NCBI GenBank assembly: GCA_964540765.1
Contig: CAZINW010000003.1
Coordinates: 32,455-96,454 of the forward strand
DNA: 64,000 nt
Direction: 5' to 3'
Origin: CAZJLN01 sp964540765
GTDB taxonomy: Bacteria; Chloroflexota; Anaerolineae; Anaerolineales; Anaerolineaceae
Under the pieces are notes generated by a model. The model was given only the letters and a program-made list of their open reading frames with translations, searched no databases and had not been told where the DNA came from. Both the position numbers and the translations under genes were made by a program. This document shows positions 1 through 7,290 of this stretch, in pieces (the first letter of the stretch is position 1; every line of letters begins with the position of its first letter).

Positions 1-59
1 TTTGGTTTAAATAGAATGATCCGCTCAAACATGCCTGACACGGATTTGGTAAATGGGAG

Positions 60-99
60 ACACGCCTGATCATTGTGATGCGTGTTTTTTTTGTTTTTA
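60..99 (+). terminator. Rho-independent terminator of an upstream gene outside the window
   Basis: ACACGC at 60-65 pairs with GCGTGT at 80-85. An inner ATCA/TGAT pairing extends the stem, leaving a CTG bulge, and a T-rich run to about 99 follows. It would end transcription entering from the left edge, just before the SWIM-finger gene. Confidence 0.7.
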
Positions 100-132
100 A
101 AATAAAATACCTCAAAAAGGAGCCTAAATAAA

Positions 133-378
133 ATGGATTCTGGGATGATTGGAAAGATTGACAAAGCCAAACGCTATGCCGAAGAACGCGAAAGGATCAG
201 TTTCAACAGCTTTGAGGTGACTTTCAGGGGAGATAATAACACCCACACCATCCAGTACCAGGAAGGTAAATGGAACTGCACTTGTAGTTTTTTCCAAACG
301 CGCGGAGTTTGCGGGCATACCATGGCAATGGAGATCATTTTGGAAGGTATGCTGCCCTCAGGTGAGAAACCAAAGTAA
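133..378 (+). CDS. Small SWIM-type zinc-finger protein
   Basis: An 81-residue protein with the SWIM signature C-x-C...C-x-H: Cys49, Cys51, Cys60 and His62. SWIM fingers bind nucleic acid or protein partners and usually form part of larger proteins (SWI/SNF ATPases, transposases). Here the finger is almost the whole protein, after a charged N-terminal half. An AAAAAGGAG ribosome-binding site lies 11 bases before the ATG. The gene stands alone between two terminators, so it is probably monocistronic. The fold call rests on the Cys/His spacing; the function is unknown. Confidence 0.75.
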   Translation: MDSGMIGKIDKAKRYAEERERISFNSFEVTFRGDNNTHTIQYQEGKWNCTCSFFQTRGVCGHTMAMEIILEGMLPSGEKPK

Positions 379-406
379 AAACCCCTTATTAAACCCCTTC
401 TAACGT

Positions 407-434
407 CAAAAGGCTCTGGTTTCAGGGCCTTTTG
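407..434 (+). terminator. Terminator of the SWIM-finger gene
   Basis: CAAAAGGCTCTG pairs with CAGGGCCTTTTG across a GTTT loop and is followed by ATTTAATTT. It lies 28 bases after the SWIM-finger stop codon. Confidence 0.75.
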
Positions 435-529
435 ATTTAATTTCAGATTGTCATGGGCTTCACTGTATAATTGATTATCTTATAATATGTTTATCATGGT
501 TTTTGTGCATCATTAAGGAGAAAGACGTG

Positions 530-1528
530 ATGGAAGAGATCAGAGCCATTGAAATTGCTGTAAACATCTTTTTGCAAAGCCTCGGACCCTGGCTGCAGGT
601 TATCATGAAAGTCTTCACCAATCTTGGCAGTGAAATTTTCTTTATCCTTGTCATGCCTGCCATTTATTGGTGTGTGGATGCTTACGTCGGTCTGCGCGTG
701 GGTGTTATGCTTCTACTAAGCGGCACATTCAACAATATTTTCAAGCTGCTTTTTCGCGGTCCCCGTCCTTATTGGATCAGCGACAAAGTGACCCCTGTGG
801 TGCATGAAAGTTCATTTGGCATTCCATCCGGACATGCCATGAACTCAGCCTCTGTTTGGGGCTGGATGGCTGTTGAAGCCAAGAAACGCTGGTCAACCAT
901 ACTTGCCCTTGTGATCATCTTCTTGATTGGTTTTTCCAGGCTGGTGATGGGTGTGCATTTCCTCAGCGACGTTCTCCTCGGTTGGCTGCTGGGTGGCATC
1001 CTGGTGTTGGTCTTTGCCAAGGTCAACAAGCCGGTTGATGCCTGGCTCAAGACTCTTACGTATGGCAAACAAATTCTTCTTGCCTTTGCTTCATCAACCG
1101 TTATGATCTTGCTTGCACTGGCTGCTCGCAGCCTGCACGTGGAATGGCAGATGCCGGTTGAATGGGCAGTCCGTGCCGGCGAGATTGACCCCCTCAGCGT
1201 CAATGGCACCCTCACCATGGCTGGCACCTGGTTTGGCATGTTGGGTGGCTTTGCTTGGCTGCGCCACAAGTACGGGATCATGAGCACCAAATCCCCCGCC
1301 TGGAAATTGTTAATACGTTACCTGGTTGGGTTGGCAGGTGTTCTCGTCATCTATCTCGGTCTGGGTCAGCTATTCTCGATGCTTTCAACCACATTTGAAC
1401 TGGCATGGGTCACAGCTTTGTTGCGCTACATACGCTACAGCCTGATTGGTTTATGGGTCTCCCTGTTGGCACCATTGCTTTTTAAAGCCCTGAAGTTGGC
1501 AGAGATTGAACCGGTTGACACAGACTGA
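530..1528 (+). CDS. PAP2-family membrane phosphatase
   Basis: Integral membrane acid-phosphatase-like protein of about 332 residues. The three PAP2 motifs are intact: K-x6-RP (KLLFRGPRP, about residue 72), PSGH (about 99-102) and SR-x5-H-x3-D (about 136-147). The two histidines and the arginines are the catalytic set in this family, which removes phosphate from lipid pyrophosphates or related lipids. Several hydrophobic segments follow in the C-terminal half. I chose the ATG at 530 because AAGGAG lies 9 bases upstream; an in-frame TTG at 503 has no such site. The stop overlaps the next start by one base (TGATG), so the two genes are probably co-translated. The substrate cannot be read from sequence. 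Confidence 0.88.
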   Translation: MEEIRAIEIAVNIFLQSLGPWLQVIMKVFTNLGSEIFFILVMPAIYWCVDAYVGLRVGVMLLLSGTFNNIFKLLFRGPRPYWISDKVTPVVHESSFGIPSGHAMNSASVWGWMAVEAKKRWSTILALVIIFLIGFSRLVMGVHFLSDVLLGWLLGGILVLVFAKVNKPVDAWLKTLTYGKQILLAFASSTVMILLALAARSLHVEWQMPVEWAVRAGEIDPLSVNGTLTMAGTWFGMLGGFAWLRHKYGIMSTKSPAWKLLIRYLVGLAGVLVIYLGLGQLFSMLSTTFELAWVTALLRYIRYSLIGLWVSLLAPLLFKALKLAEIEPVDTD

Positions 1529-2448
1529 TGAAGCCGCGTACCAAAGCCATTTTGCAGGCATTTTTTGTTACCTTTTTATGGTCATCCTCCTGGGTGATCA
1601 TAAAAATAGCTCTTAAAGATCTGCCACCGCTGACGTTTGCCGCGCTCCGTTTTGTGATCGCATTCCTCTGCCTGCTGCCATTTAGCTTGAAAAAAGAATA
1701 CCATGATCAGATCAAAGGGATGAAATGGCACGCCTGGCTGGAAATTATCCTGCTGGGTATCCTTTACTACGCCATCACACCCGGCGGTCAAAACCTGGGG
1801 CTTCATTACCTTCCCGCCAACACGCTCAGCCTGATCCTGAGCTTCACGGCTGTAGCTGTTGCATTTTTAGGGATGCTCTTCCTGAAGGAGAGACCGACGC
1901 TGCCACAATGGCTGGGCATGGCATTGTACCTGGCGGGCGTTCTGGTCTATTTCTGGCACAGATCAGGTCAATCCATCTCCGTTATTGGGATCGTGACGGG
2001 CATTATCACCATGGCAGCCAACTCCTTCTCTGCCCTACTGGGAAGAAAAATCAATAAAACGGGTAAGCTCTCTCCCCTGCTTGTGACAACCCTGAGTATG
2101 GGCATTGGCGCTTTTCTGCTGCTGGGGGTGGGCATCGCCATTGAAGGTTTCCCCAGGCTCTCACCCATCCATTGGCTATTGACATGCTGGCTGGCGATTA
2201 TAAATACTGCCTTTGCCTATCAACTGTGGAACAAGACCCTGGTCGTATTGCCTGCCTTTGATTCAGTCCTCATCAACAACAGCATGCTGGCGCAGATTTC
2301 CATCCTCGCCTGGGTTTTTCTTGATGAAGCGCTGACCCCGTTACAGATCATCGGTCTGATCATCGCCATGATGGGTGTGGCGGCAGTCCAGCTTTATTCA
2401 GCAAAAAAAGATAATTTGTCTCGATGGTGTTCAAACCCACCCAGTTAA
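1528..2448 (+). CDS. EamA/DMT-family transporter
   Basis: A 306-residue protein with about ten hydrophobic segments arranged as two EamA repeats, each with the usual small-residue-rich helix and a P-x-T/L-x-x-A-x-x-R-F-type start. Drug/metabolite transporters of this type export or import small metabolites; the substrate is not predictable. It begins one base inside the end of the PAP2 gene. The last dozen codons and the stop lie in the first copy of a tandem repeat derived from the neighbouring tRNA end, so the native C-terminus may have been replaced by repeat sequence. Confidence 0.85.
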   Translation: MKPRTKAILQAFFVTFLWSSSWVIIKIALKDLPPLTFAALRFVIAFLCLLPFSLKKEYHDQIKGMKWHAWLEIILLGILYYAITPGGQNLGLHYLPANTLSLILSFTAVAVAFLGMLFLKERPTLPQWLGMALYLAGVLVYFWHRSGQSISVIGIVTGIITMAANSFSALLGRKINKTGKLSPLLVTTLSMGIGAFLLLGVGIAIEGFPRLSPIHWLLTCWLAIINTAFAYQLWNKTLVVLPAFDSVLINNSMLAQISILAWVFLDEALTPLQIIGLIIAMMGVAAVQLYSAKKDNLSRWCSNPPS

Positions 2449-2531
2449 ATAAAAAAACGGAGAGAGTGGGAAACCTCACCTCGATGGTGTTCGAACCCAC
2501 CCAGTTAAATAAAAAAAACGGAGAGAGTGGG
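2421..2531. repeat. Tandem repeat carrying the tRNA-Ser 3' end
   Basis: Two units start at 2421 and 2481. Each runs TCGATGGTGTTC(A/G)AACCC, then ACCCAGTTAAATA, an A-run, and CGGAGAGAGTGGGA. The second unit ends inside the 3' part of the real tRNA-Ser gene (GGAGAGAGTGGGATTCGAACC). The units differ by one substitution and one extra A in the A-run. They lie on the 3' side of the minus-strand tRNA and reach into the end of the DMT transporter gene. Confidence 0.85.
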
Positions 2532-2606
2532 ATTCGAACCCACGGTAGCCACAAGGACTACAACGGTTTTCGAGACCGTCCCATTCAACCGCTCTGGCAT
2601 CTCTCC
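2520..2606 (-). tRNA. tRNA-Ser (anticodon CGA)
   Basis: Read on the minus strand, an 87-base class II tRNA. The acceptor arm GGAGAGA/TCTCTCC is a perfect 7-bp pair, the anticodon loop is TCTCGAA with CGA at the anticodon position, a long variable arm follows, and the T-arm reads GTGGGTTCGAATCCCAC. CCA is not encoded. The long variable arm and the CGA anticodon assign serine. Confidence 0.93.
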
Positions 2607-2608
2607 AG

Positions 2609-2634
2609 CTTTGTACCCCATGCGGGGCACTTTG
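2609..2634. repeat. Micro-palindrome, copy 1
   Basis: Core TACCCCATGCGGGGCA at 2614-2629 with CTTTG on both sides (2609-2613 and 2630-2634). It lies between the tRNA-Ser and the end of the beta-CASP nuclease gene. Three related copies occur at 41611, 45351 and 52618. Confidence 0.75.
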
Positions 2635-2656
2635 TGCCCTTGATTATACCTGAAAC

Positions 2657-4054
2657 CTAAAGCTCCAGGACATCTGCTTCCTGTGGGTAGAGTATCTCTG
2701 GCATGCTTTCTTCTTCCTTGAGCTTTTCGGTCAGGGCGGTGGCGGCTTTCTCTTCACCATGCACCAGGATGATCTTCTTCAAGCTGCTTTTGCTCGCTGT
2801 TGCATACTTCATCAGCATATTCTGTCCCCCATGGGCGCTCAATCCGCCGATGGTAACCACCTCTGCCTTGCGAAAAAAGTCTTCGCCAAATATCTTGACC
2901 TTGCGCTCCTGGTCAGCCAGGCGCCTTCCCAACGTATTGGGCGCCTGCCAGGAGATGATGGCAATGGTGTTCTTGCCATTTTCAATATTGTTGCGCAAGT
3001 GATGCAGGATGCGTCCGCTTTCTGCCATTCCCGAAGCTGAAATGATAATCATGGGCTCTTTAAAATCATTAAGTGCTTTGGATTCATCCACCGTGCGTGT
3101 AAAGATCAAATTATTGAAGTCCAATGCTGCGCTGCGATGTTCAGAGATAAAACGCCAGGTTTCTTCATCGAAACATTCTGAATGACGGCGGTACAGATCA
3201 GACGCAGCCACTGCCAGCGGACTATCAATGACAACAGGGATCTGAGGGATCTCGCCATTCTCCATCGCCTCACTCAAAAAATAACATAGAGTCTGGGTGC
3301 GCCCGACAGCAAAGGCCGGCACGATCACCCTGCCGCCCCGCTTTACGGTACGAATAACCATATCCTTGAATTCATCAAAAGCCTCTTCCAACGAGTTGTG
3401 TGGCTTATCACCATAAGTGCATTCCATCAAGAGGTAGTCCGCATCTTCCGGCAGCACAGGATCCTGCAGAATTGGCACATCATAGCGCCCCACATCGCCG
3501 GAAAACCACAGTCGTTTTTTAATGCCATTTTCTGTAATATCCAGCACCACTGCTGCCGATCCCAGGATGTGGCCGGCATCCACCAACCTGGCGCTGACGC
3601 CTTCAACAGGCTCAAAAACCTGGTCATACCAGACTGATTTGAAATGGGGAACCGTCTGGATGGCATCCTCGGTTGTGTACAAGGGTTCTACGGGAGGTAA
3701 TCCCTGCTTTTTACGTTTTTTATTGACATACTGAATGTCCCATTCATGGATATGACCTGAATCCCGCAGCATGATATCCGCCAGGTCAACGGTGGCATTG
3801 ACAGCATAGATCGGTCCGCGGTAACCCTGCTTCACCAGGTTGGGCAAATTGCCACTGTGATCAATATGCGCATGGGAAAGGATCACCGCATCAATGGATT
3901 CAGGTTTAAACGGAAATTTCAGGTTTACCTGATAGGTATCCTCGCGATGCCCCTGGAATAAACCGCATTCAAGTAATAATCGCCGTTCATTCACCTCAAT
4001 CAGGTGCATGGAGCCAGTCACTGTCTGTGCAGCGCCCAAAATGTGGATTTTCAT
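2657..4054 (-). CDS. Beta-CASP metallo-beta-lactamase-fold RNase
   Basis: A 465-residue metal-dependent nuclease of the RNA-processing beta-CASP group (YSH1/CPSF73-like; bacterial members are endo/exoribonucleases). Visible motifs in order: HAHIDHSG zinc site, DAGHILGSA, GDVGR, the beta-CASP region with ECTYGD and PAFAVGRTQ, then SASGMAESGRILHHL and the C-terminal LSAHGGQ. All metal ligands seem present. The start overlaps the end of the RNase D gene by four bases, so two RNA-degradation enzymes appear to be co-translated. The domain call is firm; the exact RNA substrate is not known. Confidence 0.88.
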   Translation of the reverse strand: MKIHILGAAQTVTGSMHLIEVNERRLLLECGLFQGHREDTYQVNLKFPFKPESIDAVILSHAHIDHSGNLPNLVKQGYRGPIYAVNATVDLADIMLRDSGHIHEWDIQYVNKKRKKQGLPPVEPLYTTEDAIQTVPHFKSVWYDQVFEPVEGVSARLVDAGHILGSAAVVLDITENGIKKRLWFSGDVGRYDVPILQDPVLPEDADYLLMECTYGDKPHNSLEEAFDEFKDMVIRTVKRGGRVIVPAFAVGRTQTLCYFLSEAMENGEIPQIPVVIDSPLAVAASDLYRRHSECFDEETWRFISEHRSAALDFNNLIFTRTVDESKALNDFKEPMIIISASGMAESGRILHHLRNNIENGKNTIAIISWQAPNTLGRRLADQERKVKIFGEDFFRKAEVVTIGGLSAHGGQNMLMKYATASKSSLKKIILVHGEEKAATALTEKLKEEESMPEILYPQEADVLEL

Positions 4055-5253
4055 AGAATCCGTCCTTTCTTCAATACCGCTAAAATTTCTTCACCAAATT
4101 GATTGAACCGGATCGGGGTGTCTGCCATGACCGCTCTCATCGCTTCAACGGTCTGTGGATTGACCTCGGCTATTTGATTCATGATCTCTTTGGATAAAAT
4201 AACATCTGAGGGAACGCCCAGGTGTAAACCTGCATCTTTCCGCCACTCACCTAATTTTTCCTTGCGTGCCTGCAGCACTTCGTTAAAGTGATAATGGTTG
4301 GCAGGAACAGTTACGTTCACTCTGGCTGAACTTTTAACTGCTTGCAGCAGTCCCCTGCCATAACGCTGAACCTGATTTTTGCTCAAAGAGGGTAATAATT
4401 CCAACTCTGGAAAATATCTGGGTAAGGTCTGTGCCACTTCCAGCAAAGCCTGGTTGCTCATGATCTTAAAGGGCGGCTTGTTATTAGTCTTTGCGATCAT
4501 CTCACGAAATTCATACAAGCTTTTTAGGGCGGCCAACTGCTTTGGTTTCAACTGATTGATCCCGCGAATGCGCCACATGTCTGCGGTATGGTTTTGCATG
4601 GGGCTTGAATTTTTAGCCAGGTAGGCACAGTCTTCCATTACCAGTGCCAGCCTGTCCATCTTGACCAATTCCTGCACCAATTTGTCACGCAGCGGAATCA
4701 GGTAATGCGAATCCCGGCGTGCATAAGCCAGCATTTCAGCGCTGAGCGGACGCTGCCCCCAATTGGCGCGCTGGTAGTGCTTGTCGACTTGCACGCCAAA
4801 AGCAGACTGCAGCATGGCAGCCAAACCAACAGAGTCCATTCCCAGCGTGCGACCTGCGATCATCGTATCAAAAAGGTTGGCAAATTCAAAGCCAAAATCG
4901 CGCTTAAGGCAGACCAGGTCATAATCTGCCGCATGAAATACCTTTTCGATTTTCGTAGAGGAAAACAAAGCATTCAGGCAGGAAAGGTCAGTCAGTGTCA
5001 GAGAATCCACCAGGTAATCCCTTGTGGAAGTCGAGATCTGGATCAGGCAGACCTGTTCCTGGTAGACATAGAGGCTGTTGGATTCCGTATCCACAGCCAC
5101 AATTGGCTCTCGCATCAGGTGAGCCATCATGTTCTCAAGCATCGATGCCTGGTCCACCCAGATTGGATCAGGAAGGTTCGTAATCAGCATGTGTTCATTA
5201 TACTCAAAACCATCGCAGATGCAGTCAGCAGGAATAATTTCCCGCCAGTTCAT
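4051..5253 (-). CDS. rnd: Ribonuclease D (DEDD 3'-5' exonuclease with HRDC domain)
   Basis: A 3'-5' exoribonuclease that trims tRNA and other stable RNA. The exonuclease domain shows the DEDD residues: DTES (Exo I, about residue 56), HAADYD (Exo II) and YARRDSHYL (Exo III). An HRDC helical domain follows (about residues 225-300). The length of 400 is a little over the usual 370-390. The extra N-terminus suggests that an internal ATG at 5190 (MLITNLPDP) is the true start; TATAAT lies six bases before that ATG, which would allow leaderless or near-leaderless translation. The gene is divergent from dtd. Confidence 0.86.
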   Translation of the reverse strand: MNWREIIPADCICDGFEYNEHMLITNLPDPIWVDQASMLENMMAHLMREPIVAVDTESNSLYVYQEQVCLIQISTSTRDYLVDSLTLTDLSCLNALFSSTKIEKVFHAADYDLVCLKRDFGFEFANLFDTMIAGRTLGMDSVGLAAMLQSAFGVQVDKHYQRANWGQRPLSAEMLAYARRDSHYLIPLRDKLVQELVKMDRLALVMEDCAYLAKNSSPMQNHTADMWRIRGINQLKPKQLAALKSLYEFREMIAKTNNKPPFKIMSNQALLEVAQTLPRYFPELELLPSLSKNQVQRYGRGLLQAVKSSARVNVTVPANHYHFNEVLQARKEKLGEWRKDAGLHLGVPSDVILSKEIMNQIAEVNPQTVEAMRAVMADTPIRFNQFGEEILAVLKKGRIL

Positions 5254-5289
5254 GGGAACAGATTTGCGGGCATCTCAAGCCAAATGGAT

Positions 5290-5295
5290 TATAAT
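5290..5295 (+). promoter_or_regulatory. Probable -10 element of dtd
   Basis: A TATAAT hexamer lies in the divergent gap, 32 bases before the dtd ATG, and an AAAGGAG ribosome-binding site follows at 5311-5317. I could not see a convincing -35 at normal spacing. Confidence 0.5.
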
Positions 5296-5326
5296 TTTCC
5301 AGCAGCGGAAAAAGGAGACCAGCAAA

Positions 5327-5773
5327 ATGAAAGCAATCCTACAGCGGGTTCAACACGCAAGTGTCAGCATCGATGATCAGGTCGTCTCTGAAATCGGGCC
5401 CGGCCTGGTTATTTTGCTTGGCATTGCCCATGATGATACTCCCGCCCATGCTGAAGCACTTGCTGCCAAGATAGCCATGCTTCGTATCTTTGAAGACACG
5501 GAAGGTAAAATGAATCTTTCGTGCCTGGACGTTCAAGGCGAAGCGATTGTGGTCTCCCAGTTCACCTTGCTGGCGGACACCCGCCGCGGGCGCAGACCTT
5601 CCTTCGTTGCAGCAGCCAGACCGGAAGTGGCAGAGCCCCTCTGCGAGCACTTCATCCAATCTTTACGTAACGCCGGTGTGCCAACCCAGAGTGGCATTTT
5701 CGGGGCTCACATGCTGGTCAATATTGAAAATGACGGACCAGTCACAATAGTGCTGGACTACCCTACAGAGTGA
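5327..5773 (+). CDS. dtd: D-aminoacyl-tRNA deacylase
   Basis: A 148-residue protein of normal family length that hydrolyses D-amino acids (and mischarged glycine) from tRNA. The two signature motifs are present: SQFTLLAD (about residues 77-84) and the C-terminal cis-proline motif GPVT (137-140). I placed the start at 5327 because AAAGGAG lies 9 bases upstream and the family N-terminus MKAILQRV begins here; the reading frame is open further upstream but without family similarity. The 3' end overlaps the convergent PyrD-like gene by 16 bases. Confidence 0.93.
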   Translation: MKAILQRVQHASVSIDDQVVSEIGPGLVILLGIAHDDTPAHAEALAAKIAMLRIFEDTEGKMNLSCLDVQGEAIVVSQFTLLADTRRGRRPSFVAAARPEVAEPLCEHFIQSLRNAGVPTQSGIFGAHMLVNIENDGPVTIVLDYPTE

Positions 5774-6570
5774 TTCTCTGAGACGACCCCAAAGGATCGC
5801 GCCAGGTCAGTTCCCCCACACCACAACAAAGCATCCAGTGCCACCACCTGCGCGCCTGCCTGGCGCATGGCATCTGCCTGTCTCCTGCCATAAACACCGC
5901 CCCCGCCAATCACGCGTAGACCCAGTCCAGCCAGACGCTGGACTTCTGCCAGGGCAGTCGGAAAAGTGGCTGGTCCAAAGATGCGTCCGCGCACCAGACT
6001 GCCATCATCAGCGGGTAGAGCGCCATAGGGTTCTGCAAGCCGTACCATGCTGATGGCTGTATTTTTTAGCTCCTCAGCGATTGATAGGCTCTCTTCAGGA
6101 CTCAGGCTGATGATCAATGGCAGTTCGCCCTCCGCCGCATGGATCAATTGCATCATCTCCAGTGGGTCCATATCAGGCGGAAAACCCAATTCCACCCCGC
6201 TTACATTTTCATGGCTTTCCAGAATCTGGATCATTTCTGACAGGCTTTCCGGCTCTTCCGACATCAGGTGAACAATCACCGGCAGGGATGCCCGCGCCCA
6301 TGCATTTGCATATTTCTGGACAGCTTTCTTAAAACCTGGATTTGGCTGCCCATTGTGCAATAAGAAACCACCCTGAAAGCTTAATGAGACCCGCTTATGA
6401 GCAACTTCGCGTGGTTTAAAGCTGATCGGATTCGTGATAAACGCACCCAGCACACCCCACAATCTGGATAATTTTGGGTCAGGATAGAAACCCAGGGTGC
6501 CGGCTGCATTGACATACGGCAGATCAAATGTCAGGTCGTGCCGGTTGATATCAAGCCGGTCAAACCACAT
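5758..6570 (-). CDS. Divergent dihydroorotate-dehydrogenase-like (PyrD-fold) protein
   Basis: A 270-residue TIM-barrel protein of the DHODH family. The N-terminal NAAGTLGFY region matches the family's N-P/A-x-x-x-A-S-G-x-x-G region, and the late segment GRIFGPATFPTAL lines up with the usual GGLSGPAIKPIAL. The usual catalytic region (I-E-L-N-x-S-C-P-N) is replaced by VELGFPPD, and the FMN-contacting lysine of VKLSPN is replaced by IISLSPE. It may therefore not be a true DHODH. The start at 6570 has GGAGG nine bases upstream and lies 11 bases inside the PyrK-like gene, so the two are translationally coupled. Confidence 0.72.
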   Translation of the reverse strand: MWFDRLDINRHDLTFDLPYVNAAGTLGFYPDPKLSRLWGVLGAFITNPISFKPREVAHKRVSLSFQGGFLLHNGQPNPGFKKAVQKYANAWARASLPVIVHLMSEEPESLSEMIQILESHENVSGVELGFPPDMDPLEMMQLIHAAEGELPLIISLSPEESLSIAEELKNTAISMVRLAEPYGALPADDGSLVRGRIFGPATFPTALAEVQRLAGLGLRVIGGGGVYGRRQADAMRQAGAQVVALDALLWCGGTDLARSFGVVSENHSVG

Positions 6571-7282
6571 AAATAATGTCCTCCAGTTTGAAAACCGGAC
6601 CATCTTTGCATGCCATTTTCAAGCCGCGTCTTGTTTCCACCGCGCAGACCTGGCAATCTCCAAACCCTGCGCACGGCATGCTCGTGCGGATCAAGACCTG
6701 TCCGGGGCAGACTCTTCTTCGATTATTATCATCCAACCCTAAAATCGCTTTCAGTTGGGGCAAATTAACTGCGGAAATATCCATAACCAGGAAGTCAGCC
6801 CACATTAATGCTTCAGGTAAGGCTGCCAGGGGTTGAACTTCTACCTCGACCGGCACGGCAGAAATCAGTGATCCTTCAGGGTCATCCAGGAACAGGCTGA
6901 CAGATGCATTTTGCCCCAATGCCTGTGTCATCAAAGGTAAAAGCCGCACAGGATCGCCCTCGGGAACAACCATGCTTACAAAATGGACACCCTCTGGCAG
7001 GGAAAAGCCTTTACCCATCGGACCCCAGAGGTGCAGTGATTCACCAGGATTCCAATTTCCAGGGATGCGATCGAGAAGCATTAATTTTTCTGTGGGCAAG
7101 CTTGCAGCAAATGCAATCTGTGGAAGCGGGCTCTCATCCACACCCCGCCAAACCTGGAAATATTGTCCAGGCTGGACGATAATATCCTCCTCAAAACGGA
7201 TAAGGGCGCCTGCTGCTGAACTTTTCCTGTTGAAGGGTTGCAGGGCAACAGCCTCCTGGAGGGTGACTTCATGATACTTCAT
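6560..7282 (-). CDS. PyrK-like electron-transfer subunit
   Basis: A 240-residue ferredoxin-reductase-like protein. Near the C-terminus it carries a cysteine cluster C-x5-C-x2-C-x12-C (CAGFGDCQVC then MACKDG), typical of the [2Fe-2S] site of PyrK, the electron-transfer subunit of class 1B dihydroorotate dehydrogenase. The GPMGKGF segment resembles the GPLGNGF of PyrK, but the FAD-binding R-P-x-S-I motif is not evident (LPQIAFAAS stands there). It precedes the divergent PyrD-like gene with an 11-base overlap, so the products probably form a complex. Other pyr genes are absent nearby. Confidence 0.72.
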   Translation of the reverse strand: MKYHEVTLQEAVALQPFNRKSSAAGALIRFEEDIIVQPGQYFQVWRGVDESPLPQIAFAASLPTEKLMLLDRIPGNWNPGESLHLWGPMGKGFSLPEGVHFVSMVVPEGDPVRLLPLMTQALGQNASVSLFLDDPEGSLISAVPVEVEVQPLAALPEALMWADFLVMDISAVNLPQLKAILGLDDNNRRRVCPGQVLIRTSMPCAGFGDCQVCAVETRRGLKMACKDGPVFKLEDIIYVV

Positions 7283-7290
7283 CTCATGTC

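Noticed and set aside
769..1290. A 173-residue open frame on the minus strand over the PAP2 gene.
   Set aside because: It is the antisense of a gene with intact PAP2 motifs, and its translation has no family pattern.
2481..2531. A possible second tRNA next to tRNA-Ser.
   Set aside because: Only the T-loop-like and acceptor 3' pieces are repeated; there is no anticodon arm or 5' acceptor strand.
4705..5376. A 223-residue open frame on the plus strand across RNase D and the divergent gap.
   Set aside because: RNase D carries conserved DEDD motifs on the other strand; this frame looks like compositional opening without similarity.
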